Shown: positions 10,770-22,660, numbered from the stretch's first letter. The stretch is DNA of 64,000 nucleotides from Alitta virens (GCA_932294295.1 OW028585.1:1272001-1336000); one strand, 5' to 3'. Notes: generated by a model not told the origin, from the sequence alone. A program made the numbers and translations.

Positions 10770-12800
10770 ATATTTGGGTAAAATCAATGACCTTGAAGCC
10801 ATTTAAGATCTTTGGTAAAAACATGGAGTCAAAAAGGACCAGATTGTGTGTCATTGAATTTTTCAATGACAAATGGATACAACATGTTTTCCCCATTAAT
10901 CCCCATTAATGCGAAAATGCCATAAGCCAAAGGTGGCCGTCATGGGGAGTGGCCGTTATGGTCGTTGGCCCTTTTGACCCAAAAGGCACCCTTGATCTGT
11001 TATATTTATTAAATTGCTAATTATATTTTTTTCGCGAATTAAACTTGTCCCAGCTTATTCTGAATCCATACATACTTTAAAGACACCTGTATGGAACTGT
11101 CACCTGCTGTAACTGGTCACTATACATTCCAAATCCTTTGAATGGATTTCAGTATTTCACCTATTCAAATGGCCACCTATCTCTCTATCAATCGCATTGG
11201 GTGACCACGGAAAACAGGTGTGACTGTATTCAACAGTTTTAGGAAACTCTGTCACAAAAAAAACAACTCCCAGTGCTAGCTTGTGGCACCACCTAAATTT
11301 CTTTCAAATGGCAAGATTTACGATCAGAGAGACTGGGCCAATGCACTTTGCCAATTCTCTTTTTTTTTCTCTTCAGATATTTTTCGACGACAAAATTAAC
11401 CATAGTTAGGTAATCTTAACTTTATATTCCATTTTCCAAAATATATGGCATGATAGATTTCAGTATCTAAATCTATTATTAGAAAAGATTATGGTCAAAG
11501 TGTTTATCACAATAATATCACATCCAATTGGAGTTTGTCACACTTATTTGGTCATCTGTACAGGGATACCAACATCAAAAGTGGGCTTTTCCCCCAAAAT
11601 ATATGTAAGTCATGATTATGTAATAATAATTGCTTGATCGTGCACACTCCGATTTTTTTATTTCTTTGCTCCAAAAAAAAAAAAAAAAACGGAAATAATT
11701 ACAATAATTACAATACCATTAAGAAATAAATACAAATTAATATAAATGCAGCTACCTTGCTCTCAGTCTGCTGTTAATGCAACACTAACTTACTTACTTA
11801 CTTCTTTATCTATTTATCTATTTACTTGGCCAGCGAAGCCACCAGTGTTTGTCTCATTGGTGCAAAAATTGCACCCTGTTAAATGGGTAAACATGTGGTG
11901 TTGCTACTTGGTGACCACTGGTGCATGAATCTTCATTATGATGTCATTTCGATGACAGAGGGGTCACTACCCTGCCCTGTTTGCGAGTTTTGTACACAGA
12001 GCAGCTGTGAAAACTCAACTAGTTTTAAGAAACTTTGAGTGGCTAAGAATTGATAAATAAAATGGATACTCCCGTTATGTTAAGTAAGGAAGTTAATTAG
12101 CAAGTAAGTTAGCAAGCAAGAACTGAGTGAATAAGTAAGCAAGTAAGTAAGTATGCAAGTTAGTCCTACCGTCATTTCATGAAAGCGCAACCCGACTTGC
12201 ACTCCCCCTTGTGACTTGCAACTCAGTTGCAACTCAGTTGCTGAATATCAAGCACTGCTCTGACTAACGAGATAAACACCTGTCATGTGAACTGCTCTGC
12301 CACTAAACCATAAAAGGGGTGAAGACTGGGCTTCATTAGGCCTACGCATGATAACAACCCACAGACCTAATCCAATCTAGTTCATCCAAGATCCAAAATA
12401 AAGTGAAACAAAAACTTAATTTAAACCAACAATTATGGATGATTAACTTTAAAATTTAATGCAGCATCAGTTTGTAACTAGCATTAGAACAGGGTGGCAA
12501 TTCACGTGATAGCTTTTACGGAGATTTAAAAAAAAACTGAAGTGAGCTTATCAGTAATTCTAGCACAATTGTATATGATGGGACGGTAGTGTTTCATTTG
12601 GATTCCTATTCTGTCTGGAAATGTTGCCTAACATTCACAAGTGAGACTAATGGCTTAAGAGCTAAATTATTTATGATTTCAGACAACACGAAATATACCA
12701 TTTGACATCCCAATTACAAGCCAGTGTTGGGCCTCAATGACACCCATAATCATGGTTTTCCATTTATTGTTTCTTGGCAGATATAAAGGCATATTGTGAG
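10770..12800. other. Non-genic stretch with simple repeats
   Basis: It contains an A tract near 11673-11690, short (ACTT)n at about 11786-11806 and (GTAA)n-like runs at about 12105-12155. The text near 12490-12525 resembles 49695-49730 (GGCAATTCACGTGATAGCTT), an old or dispersed match to the flank of the second GPCR copy. No exon seen. Confidence 0.5.
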
Positions 12801-13089
12801 AAATTACGGAATTAAATCACCCCTACACTGTAACATACAGTTAGTCACAAATTTATAATTCTACTTTAGAAATTATTGTGCCTGACTGCAGTTTGTGCCT
12901 GAATGCAGTTTGTATTTTCAAAAAAAAACTTACCATGCTTAGCTGTTGCATTTTGGTTGAATGTTAGTAATCCACTATTAGGTTCTGTTTTAGTGTTTGT
13001 TTTTTGTCACGTTTCTCACAGCATGCCTTATATCAATATAATGGCTGGAAGAGGTTTCAAGAGGTATAAATTATGCAATACCATTCGAG

Positions 13090-14970
13090 ACCCTCTTCAG
13101 CCAATCAGAAGGCAGAATTTGCTGGTGACAATGGTAGTATTCGACTGGGCTTTTTCGTGGAGCACTTACGTTTCGTAAAGCACAAATTGTATTTGACTGG
13201 AGCTCACAAAAAAAAAGTAGATTTTCGTGGAGCACAAATGTTCACGAAGAAAAAAGTGCGTAAACGTCTGTAAAACAGAGTCACGTGATCATTTGTGGGC
13301 AAAACTGTAATGGAAGCGTCGCTGATTCGCGTCTTCAAAGTCATTTTACAAAAAAATGAGATCGGATTTGTTTCAATTTACACCAACAGCGACCTACAAA
13401 TAAATTTTTGTACATAAGAAACTTGAAATTTTGAAAATCGGACGAAAACTGAAGGAGCTGTTTAATGAAATGTATCACGAAGCGAGGACGCTAATGACGT
13501 TCATTTGTGCCTCGTTTTCATGTCATTGGCTATTTCTTTGATAGTTTTAAAAGAAATAAAAAGTTATTTTGTGTTTTATAGTGTTACCTTAGATCTTTTT
13601 CTTGAGGTCTAATCTGGTTAGTGTGAAGTTTTCCATGAATTTAAGAGGTGCCTCAAAACACACATCTGGAGCAGATGAGAAAGTTAGTTTGTTTTTTGTT
13701 AGTGTGTCAAGGGGCAATTCCCAGAATTTTTATTTGACTGGGAAATCTTCGTAGAGCACGGAACTGCCACTGCGCAAGTGGGCGTGGCCTAAATGTACTT
13801 CACGGCAAACTCCCAGTCGAATGTCACCAACATCAGTTATAACTTATCAGCAGAAGCAGGCTGATAATGTTTTCTGCTTCGTGATCACCAGAGAGTGACA
13901 AAGGCAACATCCCTGATAGCATTCCACATCGTATTGACGTCAGCGCAATGTCGGCGACGTCAAAACGATACAGGATTTAACACTTTTCAGACCGCTTTAT
14001 CATTAAACAACATCACTACTATAAGAACACCTCAATAAGACCACCTCACAATTAAAACCACCTCACTATTTAGACCACTTCACTTGTGAGACACCTTACT
14101 ATTAAGACCACTTCATTATCAAAACCACATCACTGCCATAAGAACACCTTGATATAAGACCACTTCACAATTAAGACCACCTCAAAATAAGATCACCTCA
14201 CAATTTAGACCACCTCACAATTTAGACCACCTCACTATTTAGACCACCTCACTATTAAGACCAGTCACTATTTAGACTACTCACTATTTAGACCACTCAC
14301 TACAACCATTTAATTATTAAAACCACATCACCATCAAGGATACCTTAATACAAGACCACCTCACAATCAAGACCACCTCACTATTTAGACCACCTCACTA
14401 TTTAGACCACTTAATGAGAAACCTTAATATTAAAACCACTTCAGTCAACTCATCATGAAGACCAGCTCATGATTTAGCCCACCTCATTTTTAAAACCACT
14501 TCATTATGATGACCACGTCACCATTAAGACCTCTCATTTAGACCGCCTCACTATTAAAAGCACCTCATTATTTAGCCACTGAATTTGGAAAAACTTGACC
14601 ATTGTATTTAAATGACTATTAATTCCATCATTAAGAATGCTTAAATTTGCATTAATAGGCAGGTTTTACATCCTGCCGTTAAAATTTCTATAAAATTAAA
14701 TAATTATAGTAAAACAAAAATACCTGATCATTCAATATCATTGTGAAAAATAAGGTCCATGTGCAGTGGAGTACTATTGCTTCTGATACACTCATTGCAG
14801 ACAATACATATTCTGTTTAAAATCAACCACCTGATAACAACTAAAAACAATCAATTCTAAGAGGGATTAAGTTTCTGTTTAAATGCGTTTTAAGTTCTAT
14901 TCTCATAGTATTAGTGAGTTATTGCCCTTAGGAGACTGATTAAGGCTTATCACACTCGAGCGCTCACCCG
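13090..14970. other. Copy A-specific block (absent from copy B)
   Basis: The homology with copy B breaks at about 13085 and resumes at about 14975. The block has no gene. Its middle holds the GACCACCTCAC array. I cannot tell whether it was inserted in A or deleted from B. Confidence 0.6.
13990..14575 (+). repeat. Degenerate ~17-bp tandem repeats (GACCACCTCACTATTTA)
   Basis: Some 30 diverged copies of AAGACCACCTCACTATTT-like units with variable spacing. Heavy divergence indicates an old array. Confidence 0.8.
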
Positions 14971-15154
14971 CTCAGCCCCCAATTGAAATATCCTAGGGGC
15001 GCCACTGTGCACAAAAGGTATAAAAAACCTTGAGGACACCTAGTGGTTTGAAGTGGAACTACTTACACTTCAGTCAAGAACAGCCACTGTGGCATTATTT
15101 GAAAAAACTATTTTACAGCTAAACTAACATAACGATTACACTTTTGGCAGCTGT

Positions 15155-15395
15155 TCATGGATGAGTCTTTCTCCACTCCATGGGGCATACACAGCCCATT
15201 ACACAGAGTTACATGCAGGGGCTACGCACTCTACAGTAGTCATAACTGCCAATAGCCAGCTCCCCATTTACACCTGGGTGGAGTGGAGCAAAGGGTTACA
15301 GAGAATTCGCTCAGTTCCTCCATATGCCATTGTGGGGGCTTGAACCACAACTTTTAGGTTTCAAGGCCAACACCTTGACCATCGCACTTCACAGA
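15155..15395 (-). mobile_element. tRNA-derived SINE, family 3 (copy A)
   Basis: The minus strand reads GGTCAAGGTGTTGGCC and then GTGGTTCAAGCCCCCAC (B-box-like) at its head, followed by a body with CACCCAGGTGTAAATGGGGA. The same insertion is present at 52310-52548, so it predates the duplication. It lies in the downstream flank of the GPCR gene. Confidence 0.7.
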
Positions 15396-15429
15396 AATAA
15401 AAGACCACATCTTCACTGTGATATATCAC

Positions 15430-15435
15430 TTTATT
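15430..15435 (-). terminator. Candidate poly(A) signal for GPCR gene A
   Basis: AATAAA on the minus strand, about 730 bp past the stop codon and conserved in copy B (52579-52584). Closer signals may exist; this is position-only evidence. Confidence 0.3.
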
Positions 15436-16164
15436 ATTCACAACAGCATCAGGGCAGTAACCATAAATTAATTTGTTTACTGCATATGGTCTAATGAGGT
15501 ACTCTCTAGTAGGCATTATCATATGTGTATGTAGGGCTATATATTTATAACATTCCCAATGTGTACAAAATTACAAATACAATGGTACATAGTCACAATA
15601 CAATATTTATATAAATAAGAAGATACGAGTACATACAAGAATATATTTATAGACTTTTGTACACTAAACCACATATTAGAAACCAGAAATTGCGCACATG
15701 TTTCTATTATTTTGTATTTAAACTATATTTAATGTGGATTACCACACATTTTCAAAGACAAATACAAAGTGGTTCTCAATCTGTCAGATGTGTTCGTAAC
15801 AATAGTAACACAATAGAGTTTTCATATTTAGAATAAACGATTCAAATGTTTCTATCAAGTAACCTGATTTTATATCGACATTGCATTAAGCATATATATC
15901 AATGAGCCTTTGTTGTATACAGTTACACCAAAAAGTATTCAGTAACTTTAGACTTTAATAATAAATAACCTTCCATAACTTGTCAACTACATTGGCAAAT
16001 GCATTGCAATTACAGCCACTGACAGCTGTTGACACATACATGAGAATGATACCATAGAATCAATCCAATGCCATCTTAAGCTAAATCACTTTTACAACAG
16101 TTCAAAGTTGCATGAAATATTGAAAGAGTGTCTGAATATTTTCTGGTGTGACTGTACTGCTGAT

Positions 16165-17169
16165 TTAGCGTTTGAACAAAGCCAGGAATTCACCCCGAAA
16201 TTTTGGGCTGGTTAGGCAGTACAGGATGAAATTGATGCTGTGATTGGTTATGGCTAAAATGCTTACTATAGCCCACCAAAGTTCAACTTGGGAGGCTGTA
16301 TTTGGGTCAAGATCAGATTCCCAAACTGTGGGGATTAATAGGTAAATACATACTGGCAAAGTACAAACAAAAAACGCCAATGAAATAGTTAACAAGACAA
16401 TAGTAATGCTGCTTACGCCAGAGTTGGCTTTAGTTTCACTTTTGTTTTGAACATTTTGTTTCGTTTGGTTCTGCTCTTGCTCATGACCTATTTCTTTTTC
16501 ATCACCATTGTGACCTTGACCCAGATTCTTACTTTGAACTTGACCTGCATTTGACCCATTTTCATTTGTGTGGCCACTGTTTTCATCATTTTGCCCATCA
16601 GTTTCACTTTGATCTTTGACCTGAATTCTATTGTTCATTTGACCTTGACCTTCAGTTCCACCCTGACCTTTGACCTGAATAGTGCTGACAGCTTCACTTC
16701 GACTTGTGAAAGTTACTTGAGTGCTTGGATAAACAGCCCTTCTTGTCTTCATTTTTGATTGTGCAATTTTGACAATAATTGAAACATTAAAGGTAAACAT
16801 CATGAAAAAGGGTAATAGAGTATAAAGAGTTGCATCAAACCAAGGATGAATATATTGATGATAATGTTCAACACTTGCATGCTGTATATCCCAGCAACCA
16901 GTTGTTCCAGTGAAAGTAGTGTTGACATCTTTTGCTGCAAAATAGTTACCATCTCCATCAATGAAATACAACTGCTGAGTGAAAAGTAGCTCCGCATTGG
17001 CAATGATAAGAACTGATATTACAACGCTCAGATACAAAGCAGCCCGTCTTCTTGTGAAAAGTGTTCTTGACCGGTGTGGAAAAACAACGCCGCAAAACCG
17101 CTCCGCAGAAACGAGGACCAAAACCCAGGATGCAAATTGATAAGAGAAGTATGTGATGAAACTGTGGAC
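16165..17169 (-). CDS. GPCR A exon 3 (TM3 to stop)
   Basis: The acceptor TTCTTACAG precedes GTCCACAG at 17169. 1005 nt encode residues 124-457 and a TAA at 16165-16167. Starting at residue 124 restores Cys-Lys-Val-His-Ser-Phe across the junction with exon 2. Confidence 0.9.
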   Translation of the reverse strand, partial: VHSFITYFSYQFASWVLVLVSAERFCGVVFPHRSRTLFTRRRAALYLSVVISVLIIANAELLFTQQLYFIDGDGNYFAAKDVNTTFTGTTGCWDIQHASVEHYHQYIHPWFDATLYTLLPFFMMFTFNVSIIVKIAQSKMKTRRAVYPSTQVTFTSRSEAVSTIQVKGQGGTEGQGQMNNRIQVKDQSETDGQNDENSGHTNENGSNAGQVQSKNLGQGHNGDEKEIGHEQEQNQTKQNVQNKSETKANSGVSSITIVLLTISLAFFVCTLPVCIYLLIPTVWESDLDPNTASQVELWWAIVSILAITNHSINFILYCLTSPKFRGEFLALFKR

Positions 17170-20100
17170 CTGTAAGAAAAATTATCTTTGAAAGTGCCAA
17201 GAATTTTCATACCATCTCAGATATCATGCAATATCGGGTCAACGTTGTTCTAATGTCGGCCTTCTTTGACCGATGGACATTATTTTGTGATTTAGAAGTC
17301 AATATGCAAAAGTAAAAAATTATTTTAAGATGTGCTTCTGCAAGCAAACATCCTACAGTATGGGTACACAACAGATAAAATATGACTTTAATGTTGCATA
17401 ATGCATGATTATTGGATTTGCAACAACATTAGGTATTGAAAAAGAAATTTTTCATATTGAATCTGAAATATTACTTTGCAAGTGAACTGGTTGAAAGCTC
17501 TGACGTCCACAACGGAAAAACTCAAAATCCAATGACGAAGAGAAGGAACCCAGAGAACAAGGACATCAGCTACTGCCAGGGTGCTGAAAATAGAATAGAA
17601 AACACTTTACAGAATGAACTCATCAGGGTTCTTAGCCACCCTGGAAATCAGGGAAAACCTCGAAATCTGATGCTATCTTTTCTAGACAGGGAAATCTCTG
17701 GGAATTGGGAAAACCCCCTGAAATCAAGGGGAAAACAGGGAATTTTATGGGTGCTTGTCACAGACATTAAGAATTGTTAATTAAAGTTGTGAAGTCGAAA
17801 AGTTTGAAGATCTTAGAATCACTCTGTAACGAGATAATATTGAGTATTGCCAGGGAAGGATGGATGTAGAACTGCATTTTATTTTTTTTAAACAAATTTT
17901 GTCTGAGATTGACTGTTTAATGCTGTAATGTTGAGATACTTCTCATGGAATTTTGAGGGAACTCTCGGGGAAATATCAGGAAAAACTCAATTTCACTGAA
18001 TTATTGCTAAATTAAACCAACAATTTCATATTTCTTCAAACTATACACTTATAATGTATGACCAATTTGGACTAAAAAGGACACCTGTTGGAAATTTCTA
18101 AGATATCAACCTTCATATGCTTTGTTTATCACACCTTCTTCATATAATATTATACAAGTAGCATGTATATATTGTATCATAATGTCTCAGTGTGACAGGT
18201 CTGAAGCTTACTGATGTAATGATGAGATGATAAGGCTGCTTGGAGTCCACAAAATGCCTCATTGTCTCCATGGGTAGGTCTTTACTTGCCCCAGCACAGA
18301 CACTACAATTTAACATCTCATGCCTGTTATGTTAGTGAAGATAGCTTATTAGATGATGTCCTTTTCAGGCAACCAGGTTTATCATTTTCAGGTATTTTCC
18401 CAAACCCAAAGCACTAGTGGACCTGGACCTGGCTTTGCCCGGGATGCTCGAGTCCCCAGGGTCCCTGAAACTCACTGTGAGCAACGTAAATATAGTCCAC
18501 ATGAGTTTTGGCAGACTGCAAGCTGTCGCTCGCAAAATGATCAAGCAGTCTACTTGTTGACAGCTAGTTGACTTAATATACAATTCATTATATGTTAACT
18601 GCCATAGCAATGGATGGTGACACCATGCAGGTGATTTAAATAGTTCAGATCTATAATGTCAATAATAATTACGCATTACTCAAATGGATTCAGTTTTCTT
18701 CAGATAAGCATCAGATTTCGTCTGACAGTATAAATGATTAATGTCACCAAACAATATTCAGACATTAACATCAGGTTGTGTATACACAGCGCTCCTGAAA
18801 AAATTATTGACAGACCGAATATGCATTTCATATATATTTCCTTAAACTGCGCACTCATGCAATGATTTTATTTCGTTTTTGCCTTAAAATGATGTGAATA
18901 GTGCCATGTTTGAGAAAATATATTTATATAAGGAATATATTCTGTTAATTTCTTTTACCCTAAAGTTTGTTCAGGAGCATTGTAAAGGCCTATATGTACA
19001 TAGCTGAGTGGTTTAGTGGTTAAGGTCCAGAATAGCCTTTGAAGGTCCTGGTTTCAAACCCTAGCCAAGGAGCTGGACATAAACAATGTACATGTATCTC
19101 CATCCGAGTTTGATGGCGATCGCATAGATGTCAATGCTGAGGCGAGTGACACACCCCACTTCTGGGGTAAATGCGTAATTTTATTTGGACACCAAGCTGA
19201 CCAAGCTGAATTGAACTGAACAATGGATTTACTACAAGCTTTAGAGAGGACTGGCAAATCACTTTTTCCATCATGTATGGTGGACAGGCACCCTGAAGCT
19301 CAGGATTAAAATGAAAGTGTGGTATCAGCATAAAATATAGCATAGAGAACTTTTTTCAGGAAGTTAGGCATGCAAAACATTACTTATGACAAGACCCTGT
19401 GAAACATGACTTATGACAAGACCCTGTAAAACATGATATATGACAAGACCCTGTAAGACATGACTTATGACTAGACCCTGTGAAACATGACTTATGACAA
19501 GACCCTGTAAAACATGACTTATGACAACACCCTGTGGAACATGACTTATGACATGACCTTGTAAGACATTATTTATGACAAGACCCTGTGAAACATGACT
19601 TATGACAAGACCTTGTAAAATATGACTTATGACAAGACCCTGTGAAACATGACTTATGACAAGACCTTGTAAAATATGACTTATGACAAGACCCTGTAAA
19701 ATATGACTTATGACAAGACCCTGTGAAACATGACTTATGACAAGACCTTGTAAAACATGACTTATGACAAGACCCTGTGAAACATGACTTATGACAAGAC
19801 CCTGTAAGACATTACTTATGACAAGACCCTGTGAAACATGACTTATGACAAGACCCTGTAAAACATGACTTATGACTAGACCCTGTGAAACATGACTTAT
19901 GACATGACCTTGTAAGACATTACTTATGACAACACCCTGTGAAACATGACTTATGACATGACCTTGTAAGACATTACTTATGACAAGATATGTGAAACAT
20001 GACTTATGACAAGACCCTGTATAACATGACTTATGACAAGACCCTGTAAAACAAGACTTATGACAAGACCCTGTATTCATGAAACGTTGTAAGCTGATAT

Positions 20101-20675
20101 TAGGTGAAGTTTTAATTTTCTTCTTGAATGAATACAGGGTCTTGTCATAAGTCTTGAAAGAAGGAGGTAATGAGTTCCATACTTCACCTACTTTGCGGAT
20201 GAGACATTGGTTCCCTACTTTAGTCTTATCAGTGGAGTAGCTCAAGTAAGCCTGCATTTAATCAAATAAAGCATCACTACTATCTACTTCAACAAAATAC
20301 TAAAATTTGGTCAAATTTATGTCTGATTTCAATCTTAATCCTTTACAATTTCAATTATTTTTTTCTAAATTTAACAATATCCAGATTGCTTACTAAGATT
20401 CTTAAATGGACCCACCTGAAGTATAGACTTGAAACTGATGTACGAAGTCTTTTCCTGTTCATAACGATCAATGAAAAAGTATTTCCTACTGTCCCTGAAA
20501 TAATCAATATCCCACCGAGTATCTGCCATAGGTATTTTGCAGCTTCATAAGATAACCGAGTTGCTTGTGACATCTGAGAGTCATTTTCTATCGTACTTCT
20601 TTCTGTAGTACTATCTGTTGTATCCATAGTGTATCCTTGGAATGTTGTGACCGGTGAAAACTCAGTCGTTGCCAT
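16165..20675 (-). CDS. Rhodopsin-class peptide-type GPCR, copy A (three exons, 457 aa)
   Basis: A seven-transmembrane receptor, probably for a neuropeptide-like ligand, acting at the plasma membrane through G proteins. Coding exons are 20675-20416, 17583-17475 and 17169-16165 with phases 2 and 0. The N-terminus is Ser/Thr-rich (1-46). TM1 contains GTVGN (61-65), TM2 contains LAVAD with Asp93, and Cys122 at the start of TM3 can pair with Cys215 in loop 2. The DRY motif is ERF (146-148), TM6 has FFVCTLP, and TM7 ends NHSINFILY in place of NPxxY. Third loop: ~105 aa, Gln/Asn/Gly-rich. The C-tail after TM7 is very short. NHSINFxLYCL is common in invertebrate peptide receptors of the FMRFamide-receptor-like group; the ligand is unknown. 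The start is the first ATG of the only frame reaching TM1. Intron 1 holds a minisatellite, a LINE remnant and SINEs. No stop or frameshift seen. Confidence 0.88.
17475..17583 (-). CDS. GPCR A exon 2 (TM2 and loop 1)
   Basis: A 109-nt exon bounded by TTTTCAG/CACCCTGG and TGCAAA/GTAATA. It encodes TLAVADVLVLW…FNQFTCK, the TM2 Asp and the TM3 Cys. It is too short for simple ORF detection but supplies exactly the missing part of the receptor in the right phase. Confidence 0.88.
18175..18310 (-). mobile_element. SINE family 2 fragment in GPCR A intron 1
   Basis: On the minus strand it has the family's 3' part: TTATCATCTCATCATTACAT, then a CAGTAAGCTTCAGACCTG-like tail. Present at about 55295-55445 in copy B. 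Confidence 0.55.
19003..19222 (+). mobile_element. tRNA-derived SINE, family 2 variant (copy A)
   Basis: A-box-like TGGTTTAGTGGTTAAGG and B-box-like GGTTTCAAACCC are followed by the family's central sequence (GATGTCAATGCTGAGGCGAG, TGGGGTAAATGCGTAA). The copy B counterpart is 56192-56425. Confidence 0.75.
19370..20080. repeat. 27-bp minisatellite in GPCR A intron 1
   Basis: About 26 units of 27 bp containing CTTATGACAAGACCCTGT followed by a RAAACATGA-like part, diverged by point changes. Because 27 is a multiple of three, all frames stay open; the 297-codon minus frame 19364-20257 is this array translated, not a gene. The copy B array is much longer. Confidence 0.95.
20053..20155. repeat. 28-bp perfect inverted repeat joining the minisatellite to the LINE remnant
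   Basis: 20053-20080 and 20128-20155 are exact inverted complements (core CTTATGACAAGACCCTGTAT) separated by 47 bp. The right arm, read on the minus strand, is reverse-transcriptase coding sequence; the left arm is the last minisatellite unit. Confidence 0.9.
20086..20255 (-). pseudogene. Remnant of non-LTR reverse transcriptase C-terminus
   Basis: The minus frame reads KVGEVWNSLPPSFKTYDKTL then YSFKKKIK. This matches the conserved tail of LINE reverse transcriptases (…xLWNSLPPxxK…SFKKKLK). Only ~50 codons remain. The related fragment 57775-57912 is in copy B, so it predates the duplication. Confidence 0.75.
20416..20675 (-). CDS. GPCR A exon 1 (N-terminus and TM1)
   Basis: 260 nt from ATG (20675) to the donor CTTCAG/GTGGGT. 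Encodes residues 1-86 plus two bases of codon 87 (Ser after splicing). Confidence 0.88.
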
Positions 20676-21304
20676 TATAAACTTGCGTGTAGTTACGGTA
20701 AGATCGTCAGCTACTATGTCTTACGAAACCTCAAAAAATGCCTTTTTGGACAATCGCCGATTCTCTAGCCGACACTGACAAGATTGATTTTTCTTCTTTT
20801 CTGACAAAAAAGTGTTATCTCGCAATGTTATCCAATCATACACATGCAGTGTTCCTGTCTTCGCATGCACAAGAGTATGAGGTTTCACAGCTAAATGGTG
20901 AAAAACTATATAACTGTGACATCGGAGACACTTGCGCAACACCTGAGGTTGACTTTGCCACCTGATGCCTATATTTATGAATTCATGATGGTTCTGCGGC
21001 AGTGGAAACACTACAATTCATATCCATTATTGGGTGTTCATACAGCCCACTGCGTTTAATGAGTTAATGTACGTGCCATTAGCTTGAATGGTGGCACGCC
21101 CCGTTATTAACAAAATCATGTCATATATATATGATTAATTTGTCCAGCCAATAAAGTTGGCCCCTGATACAATTTTAAGACAAAGATACTTGCTATAGTA
21201 ATCAAGCCAGACTATGCATGTGGTGAATTTGTTCACTAACCTTTGACATTCAGGACTGGTCTTGAATGAAGTGAATCTTTCATGACTGTTTTTCAGAAAA
21301 TGCC
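20676..21304. promoter_or_regulatory. 5' flank of GPCR gene A
   Basis: Conserved with 58660-59080 in copy B, so it holds the 5' UTR and proximal promoter or further upstream exons. I see no TATA box or initiator I would defend. Confidence 0.3.
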
Positions 21305-21445
21305 AAAATGTTGTGGTCAAGGTGTTAATCAAAAGGCCACAGGTTCAAGCCCCCACCATGGCATGATGGAACTGACCAGATCCTCTGTAAATTTGTGCAC
21401 CACTCCAGCCAGGTGTAAATACATTGGGAGCTGGGAATGAACAAT
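21305..21445 (+). mobile_element. SINE family 3 copy in GPCR A upstream flank
   Basis: GTGGTCAAGGTGTT, then CACAGGTTCAAGCCCCCACC (B-box-like), and AGGTGTAAATACATTGGGAG. Copy B keeps only the last part (about 59079 on), so copy B has lost ~330 bp including the SINE head. Confidence 0.65.
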
Positions 21446-22660
21446 AGTGGATTTTCATTGAAGGTCTGCTATATTTCCACCAGGTGGTCTATGACAGAAT
21501 ACTGCAATTCTATTGTTAGAAAATGTTCCCGCCCTTGGTTGTGATTGGCTGAAACAAAGTGCATCATATCAGCAGTATTTTTAGTGCATTTTAATGTATA
21601 CTTGACATATTATCATTCAAACCCTGAGCGAATCCGACATAGCACACTTTAAAATTGTTATGTGTTCGTCTGACAGGCAGAAGGGCGGGCGTTAAACTTT
21701 CATTTACAGAGCAGAACTCTAACACACACTTTAGTTTCTGAAGCTGAACTCTAACACTAATGTACTTACCCTAATGAAATTGTATGCAGTAACATTATAT
21801 ATGGCCTAGTGGTGCCTTGTGATAGCCACACTGACATTTATTGGCTATGTTTCACCAAAATATTATTTCTTGAGTGTTCATGTGCGTGCGATGAACCGAA
21901 ACAATTGCCTGTCATTCAATGCTAATTAGAGTCCAAGACGTCCAATTTTTTTAAATCTTGAATTTCTTCATTTGTTCATAATATTCTGTCAAGTGTAAAA
22001 TAATACAGTGTTCCCATTGCTTATAAAAAAGGCTGAAAAAGTCTTACTTTATTTTTTTTTTAAATTAAGGCCATATTAAGTCTTACTTTTGTCCACTAAG
22101 TCTTACATTGTCCTATTTTGATGCAAATATACTTGGATATTAACATTTTTTATTGTAATATTCAGTCGATTTAGTAAATATAAATGAATAGAAATTATGA
22201 ACTTTCTTTAAATACACAAGAACTGCGTTTATTTTATTGCTTAAAGCTGCACTCTCTGTTAAATTTGCGATTTTGTAAGACTCAATCAAATAATTCATGA
22301 ATAACCTTTATTAATCAAGGCACACTAAATTTGTTTGATCTAATGATTTTATCAGACATTAATTGCTAAAAAAATAAATCATATATTGAGAGAAAATCCA
22401 GATCAAAACATTGGAAACACAATGGAAATGACATCATCACCATTTTTTAGTATTGTGACGTCATCACTGGGTTTGTTTACATATTGAGTTTTTGATGGCA
22501 TGAAAAACTAATATTGATATCATTTATTGTAAATTAAAACTAAATTGTTGTACGAAAGTGGGTATGTAATGGTGAAAAATATCATGAAACAAGAAGGCAA
22601 TATTGATTGATATCGTTACTTTTACGTGCAAATTTGATGGACAGTGCACCGTTAATAGCC
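21446..22660. other. Distal flank of duplication copy A
   Basis: Matches 59085-59288, 61636-62108 and 63484-63840 of copy B. No exon recognised. It supplies the pre-insertion sequence for two later insertions in copy B. Confidence 0.6.

Larger units (their letters stand above)
12805..22660. repeat. Segmental duplication, copy A (partner 51638-63840)
   Basis: Collinear homology runs across 12805-13085, then 14975-22660, against 51638-52115 and 52136-63840 in the same orientation. It covers a whole GPCR gene with its introns, embedded SINEs, a minisatellite and flanks. Offsets are about 37.15 kb at the gene. The copies differ by large indels: A has an extra block at about 13090-14970; B has an extra ~300-bp block at 57913-58215 and the insertions at about 59288-61635 and 62110-63480. 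Confidence 0.9.

Noticed and set aside
19364..20257. 297-codon open frame on the minus strand
   Set aside because: It is the 27-bp minisatellite plus a short LINE remnant read in one frame; the unit length is divisible by three, so the frame stays open by arithmetic.
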